From positions 1 to 64,000 of the forward strand of contig NZ_JAASQI010000005.1 of NCBI RefSeq assembly GCF_011762225.1: DNA of 64,000 nt. Reading direction: 5' to 3'. Shown in pieces: positions 12,009 through 23,455 of the stretch; the stretch's first letter is position 1; each line of letters starts with the position of its first letter. This stretch comes from Pseudochelatococcus lubricantis (GTDB taxonomy: Bacteria; Pseudomonadota; Alphaproteobacteria; Rhizobiales; Beijerinckiaceae). Made by a program: the position numbers and the translations under genes. The notes beneath the pieces were generated by a model that had not been told where the DNA came from, ran no database searches, and was given only the letters and a program-made list of their open reading frames with translations.

Positions 12009-13181
12009 ATGGAACTTCTCGCGGGAGTTGTCGGAGGCATCGGCAACACGGCGGTCTCGCTGGCCGGCACGATTCTGGCGTTTCTGTTTGTGCTCACGCT
12101 CGTCGTGTTCATTCACGAGTTCGGCCATTTCATCGTCGCGCGCTGGTGCGGGGTGAAGGTGCGCACCTTCTCTATCGGCTTCGGCGCGGAACTGTTCGGC
12201 TGGAACGACCGGACGGGAACGCGCTGGCGCTTGTCGGCGATTCCGCTTGGCGGCTACGTCAAGTTCGCGGGCGATGCCAACGCGGCCAGCGTTCCCGATT
12301 TTGACGCCGCGCGGACGATGTCCGCCGAGGAGCGCGAGGGCAGCATCTTCCACAAGACGGTGGGCCAGCGGGCCGCCATCGTCGCGGCCGGCCCCTTCGC
12401 CAACTTTCTGCTGGCGATAGCGATCTTCGCCGCCATGACCTATTTCAACGGCAAGCAGATACTGATGCCGCGTATCGAGACGGTACAGGCAGGCAGCGCG
12501 GCCGAGCGGGCCGGGTTTCTGCCCGGAGATCTCGTGCTCTCCATCGATAACGTCACCATCGACGGCTTCGCCGACATGCAGCGAATCGTCGGCATGAACG
12601 CCGGCGAGAGCCTGGCCTTCGTGGTGGACCGCGGCGGCGTGCAGACGCCGCTCACGGCCGTTCCCGACCTGCGCGAGGTCACCTCGCCGCTTGGAACGCA
12701 GCGCATCGGCGTGCTCGGCATACAGGCCGCCAACGACGCCGCGAACTGGCGCACGGAAAGTTACGGCCTCGCGGGATCGCTGCGGATGGGCGTGCTCGAC
12801 ACGTGGCAGGTGGTGACGCAGACTTACCACTATCTTGGCCGTGTCATCACCGGAAAGGAATCGACGGAGCAACTGTCGGGTCCGATTCGTATTGCCGAAG
12901 TATCCGGCAAGGTCGCGCGCGTCGGCGGGCTGGTGGGTCTGCTGAATCTCGCGGCGCTGCTGTCGGTGTCGATCGGATTGATTAACCTCGTTCCCATTCC
13001 GATGCTGGATGGCGGGCATCTGTTGTTCTATGCTATTGAGGCGGTGCGTGGCAGGCCCCTGAGCGAGGAAGCCCAGGAGATCGGCTTTCGCATCGGTCTG
13101 GCGCTTGTCATGATATTGATGCTGTTCGTAACGTGGAACGACCTCTCCCACTTGGGTGGTCTGTTCAAGGCCGGCGGATGA
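12009..13181 (+). CDS. rseP: RIP metalloprotease RseP (site-2 protease, 390 aa)
   Basis: RseP is an inner-membrane zinc protease that cleaves transmembrane substrates such as anti-sigma factors and leftover signal peptides. The zinc motif HEFGHF lies in the first membrane helix near residue 35. A central PDZ domain includes GSAAERAGFLPGDLVLSIDN. The C-terminal NLVPIPMLDGGHLLFY carries the third zinc ligand, followed by a last membrane helix. There is one PDZ domain where E. coli has two. ATG 12009 follows AAAGGAACAGA. It lies directly upstream of bamA, the conserved order. Confidence 0.96.
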   Translation: MELLAGVVGGIGNTAVSLAGTILAFLFVLTLVVFIHEFGHFIVARWCGVKVRTFSIGFGAELFGWNDRTGTRWRLSAIPLGGYVKFAGDANAASVPDFDAARTMSAEEREGSIFHKTVGQRAAIVAAGPFANFLLAIAIFAAMTYFNGKQILMPRIETVQAGSAAERAGFLPGDLVLSIDNVTIDGFADMQRIVGMNAGESLAFVVDRGGVQTPLTAVPDLREVTSPLGTQRIGVLGIQAANDAANWRTESYGLAGSLRMGVLDTWQVVTQTYHYLGRVITGKESTEQLSGPIRIAEVSGKVARVGGLVGLLNLAALLSVSIGLINLVPIPMLDGGHLLFYAIEAVRGRPLSEEAQEIGFRIGLALVMILMLFVTWNDLSHLGGLFKAGG

Positions 13182-13339
13182 GGGCGTGACCGGAAGGCAA
13201 CGGCCTTTCGGGAAATGACCCGGCGGGACAGACGGGCGTTTGCACGAGCGTGCTTTATCTGTAGAAGCGTGTAGTCATAGGACTTCCATAGGCCGGCGTT
13301 TAGCCTGGCCCATAGAGCGTGAGTGAAGGGCGGCACCTG

Positions 13340-15673
13340 ATGACGCGGAGAACGACCAACAGCCGGTATGCGGCACTGACGGGGGTATCGACCTGCCTCC
13401 TGGCGCTGGCGATGACCGTCGGACCGATGAATCAGGCGAATGCGCAGGCCGGTGCATCGCCGGCGGGCGCGGCTCATTCCCGCGCGGCGCAGGGCGAGCG
13501 GATCAACCGCGTGGTTTTCGAGGGCAACAAGAAGCTCAACAAGGACCAGCTCGGCGGCGTCGTCACCGTCCAGGCCAACAACCCCTATAATCAGGCGACG
13601 GTCAACGCCGATGTCGAGCGCATCCGGGATGCGTACCGGCGCTCCGGCCGCTCCCTCGCGTCGGTCACGGCGCGAGCGGTGCCGCTGCCCAACGGCACCG
13701 TCGACGTGGTCTTCACGGTCAACGAAGGCGACAAGACCGGCGTGAAGGAAATCAACTTCGTCGGCAACAATGCTTTTTCGTCCTATCGGCTGCGCAACCT
13801 CATGTCGACGACGGAGTCCAACTTCCTGTCGTGGCTGAAGTCGTCGGACGTCTACGATCCGGTGCGCATCGCCTCGGATGAGGATACCATCCGCCGCTAC
13901 TACCTGCGCAACGGCTATGCCGATTTCCAGATTCTCTCGACGGACGTCGTGTTCGACGAGCAGCGGGGGGGCTATGTCGTCACCATGACGGTGTCGGAAG
14001 GGCAGCGCTACCGCATCAGCGACGTGAACGTCGATTCGCGGGTGGCGAACGTGTCGTCCGAACAGCTCCAGCCGCTGGTGCGCACCCGCGCCGGCGACGT
14101 CTATGACGTCGAGGCCGTGGAAAAGTCGCTTGAGCGAATCACCAACGAGATCAGCGGCGAGGGCAATCCCTTCGTGCAGGTCCGTCCCACCGGGCTGCGC
14201 AACCCGGAGGCGGGCACCGTCTCCCTGCAATACGTGGTCGATGACGGTCCGCACCTCTACATCGAGCGGATCAACGTGCGCGGCAACAGCCGCACGCGCG
14301 ATTACGTGGTGCGCCGCGAGTTCGATATCGGCGAAGGCGATGCCTACAACAAGGTCCTGATCGACCGCGCGGAGCGGCGGCTCAACAACCTCGGCCACTT
14401 CAAGGCCGTGCGCATCACCAGCGAGCCGGGATCGACGCCCGACCGCGTGGTCGTCAACGTGGATGTCGAGGATCAGTCCACTGGCCAGTTCTCGGTTTCA
14501 GGCGGCTACTCGACGTCGGACGGCTTCATCGGCGAAGTGGCGGTCTCCGAATCGAACTTCCTCGGCCGCGGCCAGTTCGTGCGGCTTGCCGGCTCCTGGG
14601 GTCAGTATTCGCAGGGCGTGGATTTCTCGTTCACCGAGCCCTACTTCCTCGGCCAGCGCATGGCGTTCGGCTTCGATGTGTTCTCGAAGTACTCGGACAA
14701 CAGCCGCTACTCCCGCTATGAGGACCGCGTGACGGGTGGCCAGCTCCGTCTCGGCCTGCCGATCGACGAGGCGACGACGCTGACGCTGCGCTACTCGCTT
14801 TATCAGTCGCGCATCAAGGTGCCGAATACGTGGCGCGATCCGTATGGCGACTGCTCCGCGCCGCTGCCCGGCTACACCGCGCTCAACCCGGACGGCAGCG
14901 CCACCTACCCGAATTGTACGTGGGACGGCGAGGCGTCGCTGGCGATCAAGGAAGCCGCCGGCACGAACCTGACGTCGCTCGTGGGCGCGACGCTGACCTA
15001 CAACACGCTCGACAACACGCGCAACCCGACATCGGGCCTCTATGCCGAGTTCAAGCCTGATATCGCGGGTCTCGGCGGCGATTCGCGCTTCATCCGCGCC
15101 TCCGTCGACGCGCGCTACTATCGTGAACTGTTCGATGAGGTCGTCGGCTTCGTCCGCGTCCAGGGCGGCCATATCCGTTCCTTCGGTGGCAAGGACCTGC
15201 GTATCGTCGACAACTACTTCCTCGGACCGTCGCTGGTGCGCGGCTTCGCGCCGTCCGGTATCGGTCCGCGCGACATGTCGGGCGACTTCCAGAACAACGC
15301 GCTCGGCGGCACCACCTATTTCGGTGGTACGCTCGAAGTGCAGTTCCCGATTTTCGGCCTGCCGCGCGAACTGGGCCTGAAGGGCGCGGTGTTCGCCGAT
15401 GCGGGCACGCTGTTCGGCTACGAGGGCCAGAAAGACTTCTCGGCGAGCCTCGGCGTGCCGACGAACTGCGCCGGCTTCCCCGGCTACTCGGCCAGCCGTC
15501 AGCCGACCTGCGTGAACGTGCAGGACGACAAGAAGATCCGCTCGTCGGTGGGCGTGAGCTTGCTGTGGGCCTCGCCGCTCGGCCCGCTGCGCTTCGATTA
15601 CGCCTTCGTGCTCTCCAAGGTGCGCGGCGACCAGACGCAGGCGTTCCGCTTCTCGGGCGGCACGAGCTTCTGA
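13340..15673 (+). CDS. bamA: Outer membrane protein assembly factor BamA (777 aa)
   Basis: BamA is the essential outer-membrane insertase for beta-barrel proteins. A signal peptide with a hydrophobic core ([16 protein letters not shown]) ends near ANAQ/A at residue 36. POTRA repeats cover about residues 50-400, with [32 protein letters not shown] and [18 protein letters not shown]. The 16-stranded barrel follows, including [14 protein letters not shown], and ends in Phe (SGGTSF), the barrel-sorting residue. GTG 13319 is an alternative start that would add 7 residues; ATG 13340 gives a cleaner signal peptide. A terminator follows 56 bases after the stop. Confidence 0.96.
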   Translation: MTRRTTNSRYAALTGVSTCLLALAMTVGPMNQANAQAGASPAGAAHSRAAQGERINRVVFEGNKKLNKDQLGGVVTVQANNPYNQATVNADVERIRDAYRRSGRSLASVTARAVPLPNGTVDVVFTVNEGDKTGVKEINFVGNNAFSSYRLRNLMSTTESNFLSWLKSSDVYDPVRIASDEDTIRRYYLRNGYADFQILSTDVVFDEQRGGYVVTMTVSEGQRYRISDVNVDSRVANVSSEQLQPLVRTRAGDVYDVEAVEKSLERITNEISGEGNPFVQVRPTGLRNPEAGTVSLQYVVDDGPHLYIERINVRGNSRTRDYVVRREFDIGEGDAYNKVLIDRAERRLNNLGHFKAVRITSEPGSTPDRVVVNVDVEDQSTGQFSVSGGYSTSDGFIGEVAVSESNFLGRGQFVRLAGSWGQYSQGVDFSFTEPYFLGQRMAFGFDVFSKYSDNSRYSRYEDRVTGGQLRLGLPIDEATTLTLRYSLYQSRIKVPNTWRDPYGDCSAPLPGYTALNPDGSATYPNCTWDGEASLAIKEAAGTNLTSLVGATLTYNTLDNTRNPTSGLYAEFKPDIAGLGGDSRFIRASVDARYYRELFDEVVGFVRVQGGHIRSFGGKDLRIVDNYFLGPSLVRGFAPSGIGPRDMSGDFQNNALGGTTYFGGTLEVQFPIFGLPRELGLKGAVFADAGTLFGYEGQKDFSASLGVPTNCAGFPGYSASRQPTCVNVQDDKKIRSSVGVSLLWASPLGPLRFDYAFVLSKVRGDQTQAFRFSGGTSF

Positions 15674-15729
15674 TCCCGGTTTCCGGCGCGCGATCCACCG
15701 CGTTTCGGCCGGAGCCGAAAGGGAATGTC

Positions 15730-15759
15730 GGGACGGCCTTGCGCCGTCCCTGTTTTTTT
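15730..15759 (+). terminator. Intrinsic terminator between bamA and lpxD
   Basis: The perfect 8-bp stem GGGACGGC/GCCGTCCC with a 5-nt loop is followed by TG and then seven T residues. The lpxD ATG lies only 15 bases beyond the T run, leaving no room for a separate promoter between them. lpxD must therefore depend on read-through, on a promoter inside bamA, or on anti-termination. Confidence 0.85.
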
Positions 15760-15774
15760 GCGACACGGGCAGCC

Positions 15775-16869
15775 ATGAGTAATCCAGTCTTCTTTCCCGG
15801 CGGCGCTTCCGTATCTCTCGACGATATCGCGGCGTTGGCGGGGATATCGTTGCCCGAAGACGCCGACGGCAGGCGGACGTTCGCCACGGTGGCGCCGCTG
15901 GAAACGGCGGGCCCGGGCGACCTGGCCTATATGGACAACCCGCGTTACGGCGACGCGCTCGCGGCAACGGCGGCCGGCGCGTGCCTCGTGTCGCAGCGCT
16001 ATGCGGACAGGGTGCCGGCGGGAACCGTTGCGCTGATCACGCGCGAGCCTTATCGGGTCTTCGCGCAGGTACTGGCGCGGCTCTATCCCGCAGCGGTGCG
16101 GCCGCAGGCGCTGTTCTCCGCGACCGGCGTCTCGCCGGGGGCGGTGGTGCATCCCGATGCGCGGCTCGAAAGCGGCGTGGCGGTCGACCCGGGCGCCGTC
16201 ATCGGGGCGGGGGCGGAAATCGGCAGCGGCACGCTGATCGGCGCCAATGCGGTGATCGGCACGGGCGTGCGCATCGGCCGTGACTGCGCCATCGGCGCGG
16301 GCGCGGTGCTGTCCCACACGCTCGTGGGCAATCGGGTGATCGTGCACCCGGGCGCGAGCATCGGGCAGGACGGTTTCGGCTTCGCCATGAGCGCCCGTGG
16401 CCATCTCAAGGTGCCGCAGGTCGGACGGGTGATCATCCAGGACGATGTCGAGATCGGCGCCAATACCACCATCGACCGGGGGGCGAGCCGCGATACCATC
16501 ATCGGCGAGGGCACGAAGATCGATAACCTCGTGCAGATCGGGCACAACGTCGTCATCGGCCGCCATTGCGTGATCGTTGCCCACGTGGGCATTTCGGGCA
16601 GCACGACGCTCGGCGATTTCGTCGTGATGGGCGGACAGTCGGGCTCCGTCGGCCATGTCCACATCGGCAGCGGCGCCCAGGTGGCGGCGGGTACCGGCAT
16701 CACGACGGACATTCCCCCCGGCGCGGTATGGGGCGGAGCGCCCGCGAGGCCGATCAAGGACTGGCTGCGTGAGGTCGCGTGGCTGAAGCGCATGGTGGCA
16801 GGCCGCCACGCGAACCGCCGGCAAGAGGGCCGGCAGGACGGAAAGGATGACGGCGGCGCTCCGGTCTGA
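15775..16869 (+). CDS. lpxD: UDP-3-O-acylglucosamine N-acyltransferase LpxD (364 aa)
   Basis: LpxD adds the N-linked hydroxyacyl chain to UDP-3-O-acyl-GlcN, the third step of lipid A synthesis. The N-terminal uridine-binding domain covers residues 1-100 ([29 protein letters not shown]). It is followed by a left-handed beta helix of hexapeptide repeats (about 110-320). [17 protein letters not shown] and [17 protein letters not shown] are diagnostic; the His in the latter is the probable catalytic base. A charged helical tail ends the protein. It starts the lpxD-fabZ-lpxA-lpxI-lpxB cluster, just after a terminator. Confidence 0.97.
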   Translation: MSNPVFFPGGASVSLDDIAALAGISLPEDADGRRTFATVAPLETAGPGDLAYMDNPRYGDALAATAAGACLVSQRYADRVPAGTVALITREPYRVFAQVLARLYPAAVRPQALFSATGVSPGAVVHPDARLESGVAVDPGAVIGAGAEIGSGTLIGANAVIGTGVRIGRDCAIGAGAVLSHTLVGNRVIVHPGASIGQDGFGFAMSARGHLKVPQVGRVIIQDDVEIGANTTIDRGASRDTIIGEGTKIDNLVQIGHNVVIGRHCVIVAHVGISGSTTLGDFVVMGGQSGSVGHVHIGSGAQVAAGTGITTDIPPGAVWGGAPARPIKDWLREVAWLKRMVAGRHANRRQEGRQDGKDDGGAPV

Positions 16870-16947
16870 AGCATCCGCCAGAGTGATATTGGAACGACGA
16901 TCCGGTCCCGACACGCGGCGGAGCCGGATCCAGGGAGCGTAACCTAC

Positions 16948-17412
<465 letters not shown>

Positions 17413-17426
17413 ACGGGACAGCCATC

Positions 17427-18242
17427 ATGACCAGCGCGGCGACTGCCATCATCCATCCGAACGCGGTTGTGGAAGAGGGGGCGCGCATCGGCGAGGGCGT
17501 GCGTATCGGCCCCTTCTGCGTCGTCGGCCGCGAGGTGGAACTCGGTGAGGCGTGCGAACTTGTCAGCCACGTGGTGGTCGCCGGGCGCACGCGGATCGGT
17601 GCGCGCACGAGGCTGTTTCCATTCGCCTCCATCGGCCACCAGCCGCAGGATCTCAAGTATCACGGCGAACCGTCGACGCTGTCGATCGGGAGCGACTGCC
17701 TGATCCGCGAAGGCGTGACCATCAATCCCGGCACCGAAGGCGGTGGCATGGAGACGGTGATCGGCGACCGCTGCGCCTTCCTCGCCAATTCCCATGTCGG
17801 ACACGACTGCCGTGTCGGCAGCAACGTCGTGCTATCGAATAACGTCATGCTGGCCGGCCATGTGACGGTGGGCGACCATGTGATCATCGGCGGCGGCGCG
17901 GCGGTGATCCAGTTCGCGCGCGTCGGCGCGCACGCCTTCATCGGCGGGCTTTCGGGGCTGGAGAACGATCTCATTCCCTACGGCATGGCCCTTGGCAACC
18001 GCGCCTATCTCGGCGGGCTCAACATCGTCGGCCTGCAGCGCCGCGGCTTCTCGCGCGAGGAAATCCATACGCTGCGGCGCGCGTATCGGGCGCTGTTCGC
18101 AGACGAGGGCACGCTGCTGGAGCGCGTCGAGGACGTTGCTGCGGCCTTTCCCGACGCGCCTCTGGTCAGCGAGGTGCTGTCGTTCATCCGCGCCTCCGGC
18201 AAGCGCTCGATCTGCGTGCCGAGGGAGGAGCGCGGCGGATGA
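17427..18242 (+). CDS. lpxA: UDP-N-acetylglucosamine O-acyltransferase LpxA (271 aa)
   Basis: LpxA catalyses the first step of lipid A synthesis, moving hydroxyacyl from ACP to the 3-OH of UDP-GlcNAc. The hexapeptide-repeat beta helix covers about residues 8-190, with the catalytic segment ANSHVGHDCRVGSNVVLSNN. A C-terminal helical domain follows (GLNIVGLQRRGFSREEI). Length is standard. ATG 17427 lies 14 bases after the fabZ stop. The stop overlaps the lpxI ATG by 4 bp, implying coupled translation. Confidence 0.97.
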   Translation: MTSAATAIIHPNAVVEEGARIGEGVRIGPFCVVGREVELGEACELVSHVVVAGRTRIGARTRLFPFASIGHQPQDLKYHGEPSTLSIGSDCLIREGVTINPGTEGGGMETVIGDRCAFLANSHVGHDCRVGSNVVLSNNVMLAGHVTVGDHVIIGGGAAVIQFARVGAHAFIGGLSGLENDLIPYGMALGNRAYLGGLNIVGLQRRGFSREEIHTLRRAYRALFADEGTLLERVEDVAAAFPDAPLVSEVLSFIRASGKRSICVPREERGG

Positions 18243-19117
18243 CGGGCAGCGCGCGGCCCATCGCCATTCTGGCGGGCGGCGGCGCATTGCCCGGCGCGCT
18301 GGCGGATGCGCTCGGCAAACGCGGTGAGGATATCCGCATCCTCGCCTTTCGCGGTTTCGTCGACGGCAGCCTTCGGCGCCGCGCCGATGCCGCCACGGAC
18401 CTGCTCGACGTGAAAAGGACACTCGCCACGCTTGCGGCGTGGCATCCCGCCTGCGTGGTGCTGGCGGGACCGGTGAATCGCCCGCAGCCCTCGGCCGTGC
18501 TGAGTGCGTTGGCAGCCTATCGCAACCGGCGCGAACTCGCGGCGCTGATGGCGCTGGGCGACGACGGCCTGCTCGGGGGCGTCGTCAGGCTGCTGGAGGA
18601 GCACGGCCATCGTGTCGAAGGCGTCGACAGCGTGGCGCCGGAGCTGCTGGGCACAGCGGGCCTGCGCAGCCGGGTGCAGCCCGATGCGGCGAGCCTTCGT
18701 TCCATTGGTATCGGCCTGGATCTGTTGCGCACGGTCTCGCGCTTCGACGCCGGGCAGGCAGCGGTGATCGGCGGGCGGCGCGTCATCGCGCTGGAAGGGC
18801 CGGAGGGCACCGACGCCATGCTGCGGCGGGTGCGCTTCATGCGCTTTACGCGGCGGTGGAAGGCGGAGAACCGGGGCGTGCTGGTGAAGACCACGAAGGA
18901 AGGGCAGGACTTCCGCGTCGATCTGCCGGCCATCGGGCCGCGCACGATGGTGCTGGCGGCGAAGGCGGGCCTCGACGGCGTGGCCTACGGCGCCGGACGC
19001 ACGCTTGTCATCAACGAGGCGGACATGTTGCGCGAGGCCGACCGGCGCGGATTGTTCGTCATCGGCATTCCTCCGGATGAAGCGGGAGCGGCGCATGACG
19101 GACAGAGTGGCGAATAA
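18239..19117 (+). CDS. lpxI: UDP-2,3-diacylglucosamine pyrophosphatase LpxI (292 aa)
   Basis: LpxI hydrolyses UDP-2,3-diacylglucosamine to lipid X and replaces the unrelated LpxH in many alphaproteobacteria. The N-terminal IAILAGGGALPGALADAL, LAGPVNRP and GDDGLLGGVVRLLEEHG are typical. The C-terminal catalytic part has AVIGGRRVIALEGPEGTDAM and LVKTTKEGQDFRVDLPAIG. LpxI instead of LpxH supports an alphaproteobacterial host. It overlaps lpxA by 4 bp and lpxB by 23 bp, so the three are probably one translation-coupled unit. Confidence 0.95.
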   Translation: MTGSARPIAILAGGGALPGALADALGKRGEDIRILAFRGFVDGSLRRRADAATDLLDVKRTLATLAAWHPACVVLAGPVNRPQPSAVLSALAAYRNRRELAALMALGDDGLLGGVVRLLEEHGHRVEGVDSVAPELLGTAGLRSRVQPDAASLRSIGIGLDLLRTVSRFDAGQAAVIGGRRVIALEGPEGTDAMLRRVRFMRFTRRWKAENRGVLVKTTKEGQDFRVDLPAIGPRTMVLAAKAGLDGVAYGAGRTLVINEADMLREADRRGLFVIGIPPDEAGAAHDGQSGE

Positions 19118-20300
19118 CCCGGCGGACGGCCTGCAGCGGGCCGGGAGGAAGCCGCCGCATGTATTCCTCGTCGCCGGCGAGGTCTCTGGCGATCATCTCG
19201 GCGCGGGGCTGATGCGCGCGTTGCGGGACGAGGCGGGCGACGTGCGCTTTTCCGGCGTGGGCGGCGCGGCCATGGAAGGCGAGGGGCTGCAAAGCCTGTT
19301 CTCGCTGTCCGACATCGCGGTGATGGGCTTCGTGGCGGTGATCGCGCGCCTGCGCACCATCGTCGCGCGCGTGCATGCGACCGTCGATGCGGTGGTGGCG
19401 GCGCGTCCTGACGTGCTGGTGGTGATCGACAGCCCGGATTTTACCCACGCGGTGGCGAAACGGGTTCGCAAGCGGATGCCGGACCTGCCGATCGTGGACT
19501 ACGTCAGCCCGAGCGTGTGGGCGTGGCGGCCGGGCCGGGCACGCAAGATGCGGGCCTATGTCGATCATCTGCTGGCGCTGCTGCCCTTCGAGCCCGAGGC
19601 GCACGCGCGGCTGGGCGGGCCGCCCTGCAGCTATGTCGGGCACCCCTTGATCGAAAGGCGGGACGAGTTGCGGCCGGCGCCCGGCGAGCGGCCGCCGCTG
19701 GCGCAGGCGGAGCGCCTCAACGTGCTGGTGTTGCCCGGCAGCCGCCGGTCCGAGGTGACGCGCCTGCTGCCCGTGCTGGGGGAAACGCTCGCGCGTGTGG
19801 CGGCCGCATCGACACGGCCGCTGCGATTCGTTCTGCCGGCGGTGAGCCATGTCGCTCCCCTGATCCGGGAGGCCGTGGCCCAATGGCCGGTGCAACCGGA
19901 GATCGTGGAGGGCGAGGCAGCCAAGTTCGCGGCGTTCCGGCAGGCGCATGCGGCGCTCGCGGCGTCCGGCACCGTGACGCTGGAGCTGGCGCTCTCGGGC
20001 GTGCCGATGGTGGTCATCTACAAGGTGTCGCCGCTGGAGGCGCAGGTGCGGCATTTCCTCACTATCACCACGGTGACCTACGCGAATCTCATTCTGGGGG
20101 AGCACGCGGTGCCCGAGCGGCTGCAGTGGGACTGCACGCCGGAGAAGCTGACGCAGACACTCCTGCCCCTGCTGGATGAAACGCCCGAGCGGCAGCGGCA
20201 GATCGAGGCGTTCTCGCGCCTTGAAACGGCGATGGCGATCGACGCCGAATCGCCGAGCGCCAAGGCGGCGCGCATCGTGCTGGATCAGTTGCGGCGCTAA
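19095..20300 (+). CDS. lpxB: Lipid-A-disaccharide synthase LpxB (401 aa)
   Basis: LpxB joins lipid X to UDP-2,3-diacylglucosamine to form the lipid A disaccharide at the inner face of the inner membrane (GT-B fold). Motifs are FLVAGEVSGDHLGAGLM, FSGVGGAAMEGEG, YVSPSVWAWRPGRARKM and VLPGSRRSEV. AASGTVTLELALSGVPMVVI marks the donor site. About 20 polar residues precede the conserved start. ATG 19095 lies inside the end of lpxI. It is the last gene of the lipid A cluster; about 240 bp separate it from the next operon. Confidence 0.96.
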   Translation: MTDRVANNPADGLQRAGRKPPHVFLVAGEVSGDHLGAGLMRALRDEAGDVRFSGVGGAAMEGEGLQSLFSLSDIAVMGFVAVIARLRTIVARVHATVDAVVAARPDVLVVIDSPDFTHAVAKRVRKRMPDLPIVDYVSPSVWAWRPGRARKMRAYVDHLLALLPFEPEAHARLGGPPCSYVGHPLIERRDELRPAPGERPPLAQAERLNVLVLPGSRRSEVTRLLPVLGETLARVAAASTRPLRFVLPAVSHVAPLIREAVAQWPVQPEIVEGEAAKFAAFRQAHAALAASGTVTLELALSGVPMVVIYKVSPLEAQVRHFLTITTVTYANLILGEHAVPERLQWDCTPEKLTQTLLPLLDETPERQRQIEAFSRLETAMAIDAESPSAKAARIVLDQLRR

Positions 20301-20540
20301 GCCGCGCCGGCCCGCCTTCCACATTATGCAGCGCAGTTTCATGCTGCCCGCTATCGGGAGATTGACAGCGGCTGCTTTCCGCGTAATGCTCTCAGTGCAT
20401 ATCTAATGCATGATTTGCGAATGGCTTGGTTGCGCGCGCAATAATTTTCCGAGGGTAGCTTCAGGTTGCCGTGTAGAAACATTCGGTCATCGTTGTCACA
20501 AAAATAACAATGTAAAAACAATATTCAGGGAGAACGCCGG

Positions 20541-21288
20541 ATGCGGGCCGAGGCTATTCTCGCAACACGCGATCTGACGATAGAATTCAAGGGTTTCAAG
20601 GCTGTCGACGGCGTTAATCTGAACATCGAACAGGGCACGATCCACGCGCTGATCGGCCCCAACGGAGCGGGTAAGACGACCTGCTTCAACCTGTTGACGA
20701 AGTTCCTGACGCCCACGAAAGGGACGATTCTCTACAAGGGCCGCGATATCACGGCTTTGAAGCCGGCCGAGATTGCCCGGCTGGGCATCGTGCGCTCATT
20801 TCAGATCTCGGCGGTTTTCGCCCAGTTCACGGCGCTGGAGAACGTGCGCGTCGCCCTGCAGCGCAGGAGGGGCGATTCGTTCGATTTCTGGCGCTCCGAG
20901 CGCGTGCTGACCCGCTACGACCGGGAGGCGAGGGAGCTGCTGGAGGCGGTGGGCCTCGCGGATTACGCCTCGGTGCGGGCGGGCGAACTGCCCTATGGCC
21001 GCAAGCGGGCGCTGGAGGTGGCGACGACGCTCGCGCTGGACCCCTCCATGCTGCTGCTGGACGAGCCGTTGGCCGGCATGGGGCACGAGGATGTCGACCG
21101 CATGGCGGCGCTCATCCGCCACGTCTCGACCAATCGCACGATCCTGATGGTCGAGCACAATCTGTCGGTCGTCGCCTCGCTGTCGGACCGCATCACGGTG
21201 CTGGCGCGCGGCAAGGTGCTGGCGGAGGGAAGTTACGCCACGGTCTCCAGCGACGAGCGGGTGGTGGAAGCCTACATGGGGGGAATGC

Positions 21289-21296
<8 letters not shown>
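20541..21296 (+). CDS. livG: ABC transporter ATP-binding protein, LivG-type (251 aa)
   Basis: This is one of two ATPases of a branched-chain-amino-acid-type importer. Walker A is GPNGAGKTT near residue 38. The family region is RSFQISAVFAQFTALENV, with a signature-like LPYGRKRALEVATTLA and Walker B MLLLDEPLAGM. The C-terminal MVEHNLSVVASLSDRI and AEGSYATV are typical of LivG. The ATG follows CAGGGAGAACGCCGG. The stop overlaps livF by 8 bases. The substrate could be amino acids, amides or urea; nothing here decides. Confidence 0.9.
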
Positions 21297-22032
<736 letters not shown>

Positions 22033-22127
22033 GCGGGTGTGCGGCCTTTCCGGCCCGTGCGCGGGCCGGACAATAATAACGACAGATGTGTTTCACAGCC
22101 AGTTGAGGCGCAATTCAGGGGAAAACG

Positions 22128-23333
22128 ATGGGCATCAGGACATGGTTGCTGGCTACCACTTTCGCGATCGGCGCGATGGGCGCGGCGGAGGCGCAGGTTG
22201 CCGTCAAGCTCGGCGTGCTGAACGACCGCTCCGGCGTCTACGCGGATCTTTCGGGTGAGGGGTCGGTCGTTGCGGCGCAACTCGCCGTCGAGGATTTCAA
22301 GGCCAAGGAGAAGGGGATCGACGTCTCGATCATCTCCGCCGACCATCAGAACAAGCCGGACATCGGCTCCAACATCGCCCGCCAGTGGTACGACCGGGAC
22401 GGCGTTGACGTCATCCTCGACGTTCCGACCTCCTCCGTGGCGCTGGCGGTGTCGCAGATCACGCGCGAGAAGAACAAGATCCTGATCAACTCGGGCGCCG
22501 GCGCGACGGACCTCACCGGCAAGCAGTGCTCGCCGAACACCATTCACTGGACCTACGACACCTACGCGCTCGGCTACGGCACCGGCACGGCGCTGGTGAA
22601 GCGCGGCGGGGATACCTGGTTCTTCCTCACGGCGGACTACGCCTTTGGCCATGCGCTGGAGCGCGACACGGCGGAAGTGGTGAAGAAGGCTGGCGGCAAG
22701 GTGCTGGGGCAGGTGCGCCATCCGTTCCCCGGCAGCGACTTCTCGTCGTTCCTGCTGCAGGCACAGGCGTCCCAGGCCAAGGTCATCGGCCTTGCCAACG
22801 CGGGCGGCGACACCATCAACGCCATCAAGCAGGCATCGGAATTCGGCATCGTCGCCGGTGGCCAGACGCTCGCGGGCCTGCTCGTCTTCCTTTCCGACGT
22901 GCATGCGCTCGGCCTTGAGGCGGCGCAGGGGCTGGTACTGACGGAAGCCTTCTACTGGGACCAGAATGACGGCACCCGCGCGTGGTCCGAGCGCTTCGCG
23001 GCCCGCCACGGCGGCAGCAAGCCGACCATGGTGCACGCGGGCGTCTATGCGGGCACGCTGCATTACCTGAAGGCCGTCGAGGCGCTCAAGAGCAAGGACA
23101 CGAAGGCCGTGCTGGAGTGGATGCGCGCCAACCCCTCCGAAGATCCGCTGTTCGGCAAGGGCGAGATTCGCGTCGACGGACGTCACGTGCATGACATGTA
23201 CCTGTTCGAGGTGAAGAAGCCGTCCGAGTCCAAGGGGCCGTGGGACTATTACAACCAGCTCTCGGTCATCCCGGCGGCGGAAGCTTTCCGGCCGCTCGAC
23301 GCCGGCGGCTGCGAACTCGTCAAGAAGAGCTGA
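22128..23333 (+). CDS. ABC transporter periplasmic substrate-binding protein, LivK/AmiC fold (401 aa)
   Basis: This is the periplasmic receptor of the importer. The N-terminal signal peptide is TWLLATTFAIGAMGAAEAQ, with cleavage before VAVKLG. The mature protein has the type I two-lobe fold: KLGVLNDRSGVYADLSGEGS, DGVDVILDVPTSSVALAVSQ and WFFLTADYAFGHALERD. There is no lipobox, so it is soluble. The ligand cannot be told; homologues bind branched-chain amino acids, amides, urea or aromatic acids. The gene is set off by 95 bp from livF and followed by a strong hairpin, which fits the higher expression usual for binding proteins. Confidence 0.88.
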   Translation: MGIRTWLLATTFAIGAMGAAEAQVAVKLGVLNDRSGVYADLSGEGSVVAAQLAVEDFKAKEKGIDVSIISADHQNKPDIGSNIARQWYDRDGVDVILDVPTSSVALAVSQITREKNKILINSGAGATDLTGKQCSPNTIHWTYDTYALGYGTGTALVKRGGDTWFFLTADYAFGHALERDTAEVVKKAGGKVLGQVRHPFPGSDFSSFLLQAQASQAKVIGLANAGGDTINAIKQASEFGIVAGGQTLAGLLVFLSDVHALGLEAAQGLVLTEAFYWDQNDGTRAWSERFAARHGGSKPTMVHAGVYAGTLHYLKAVEALKSKDTKAVLEWMRANPSEDPLFGKGEIRVDGRHVHDMYLFEVKKPSESKGPWDYYNQLSVIPAAEAFRPLDAGGCELVKKS

Positions 23334-23347
23334 GACGCGGGAAAGCC

Positions 23348-23374
23348 CTCCGGCAGTCGCAGAGACTGCCGGAG
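23348..23374 (+). promoter_or_regulatory. Strong hairpin after the binding-protein gene
   Basis: A perfect 11-bp stem CTCCGGCAGTC/GACTGCCGGAG with a 5-nt loop starts 14 bases after the stop of the binding-protein gene and has no T run. It is likely an mRNA 3' stabiliser or partial terminator that separates expression of the receptor from the permease genes. The function is inferred from position. Confidence 0.6.
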
Positions 23375-23455
23375 CGTGTCCGCAGGCGGGCTGCGCGAGG
23401 CATAACGCAAAATCTGAATATTCAAATATAACGTATTGCCGGAATGGAAGTAATC

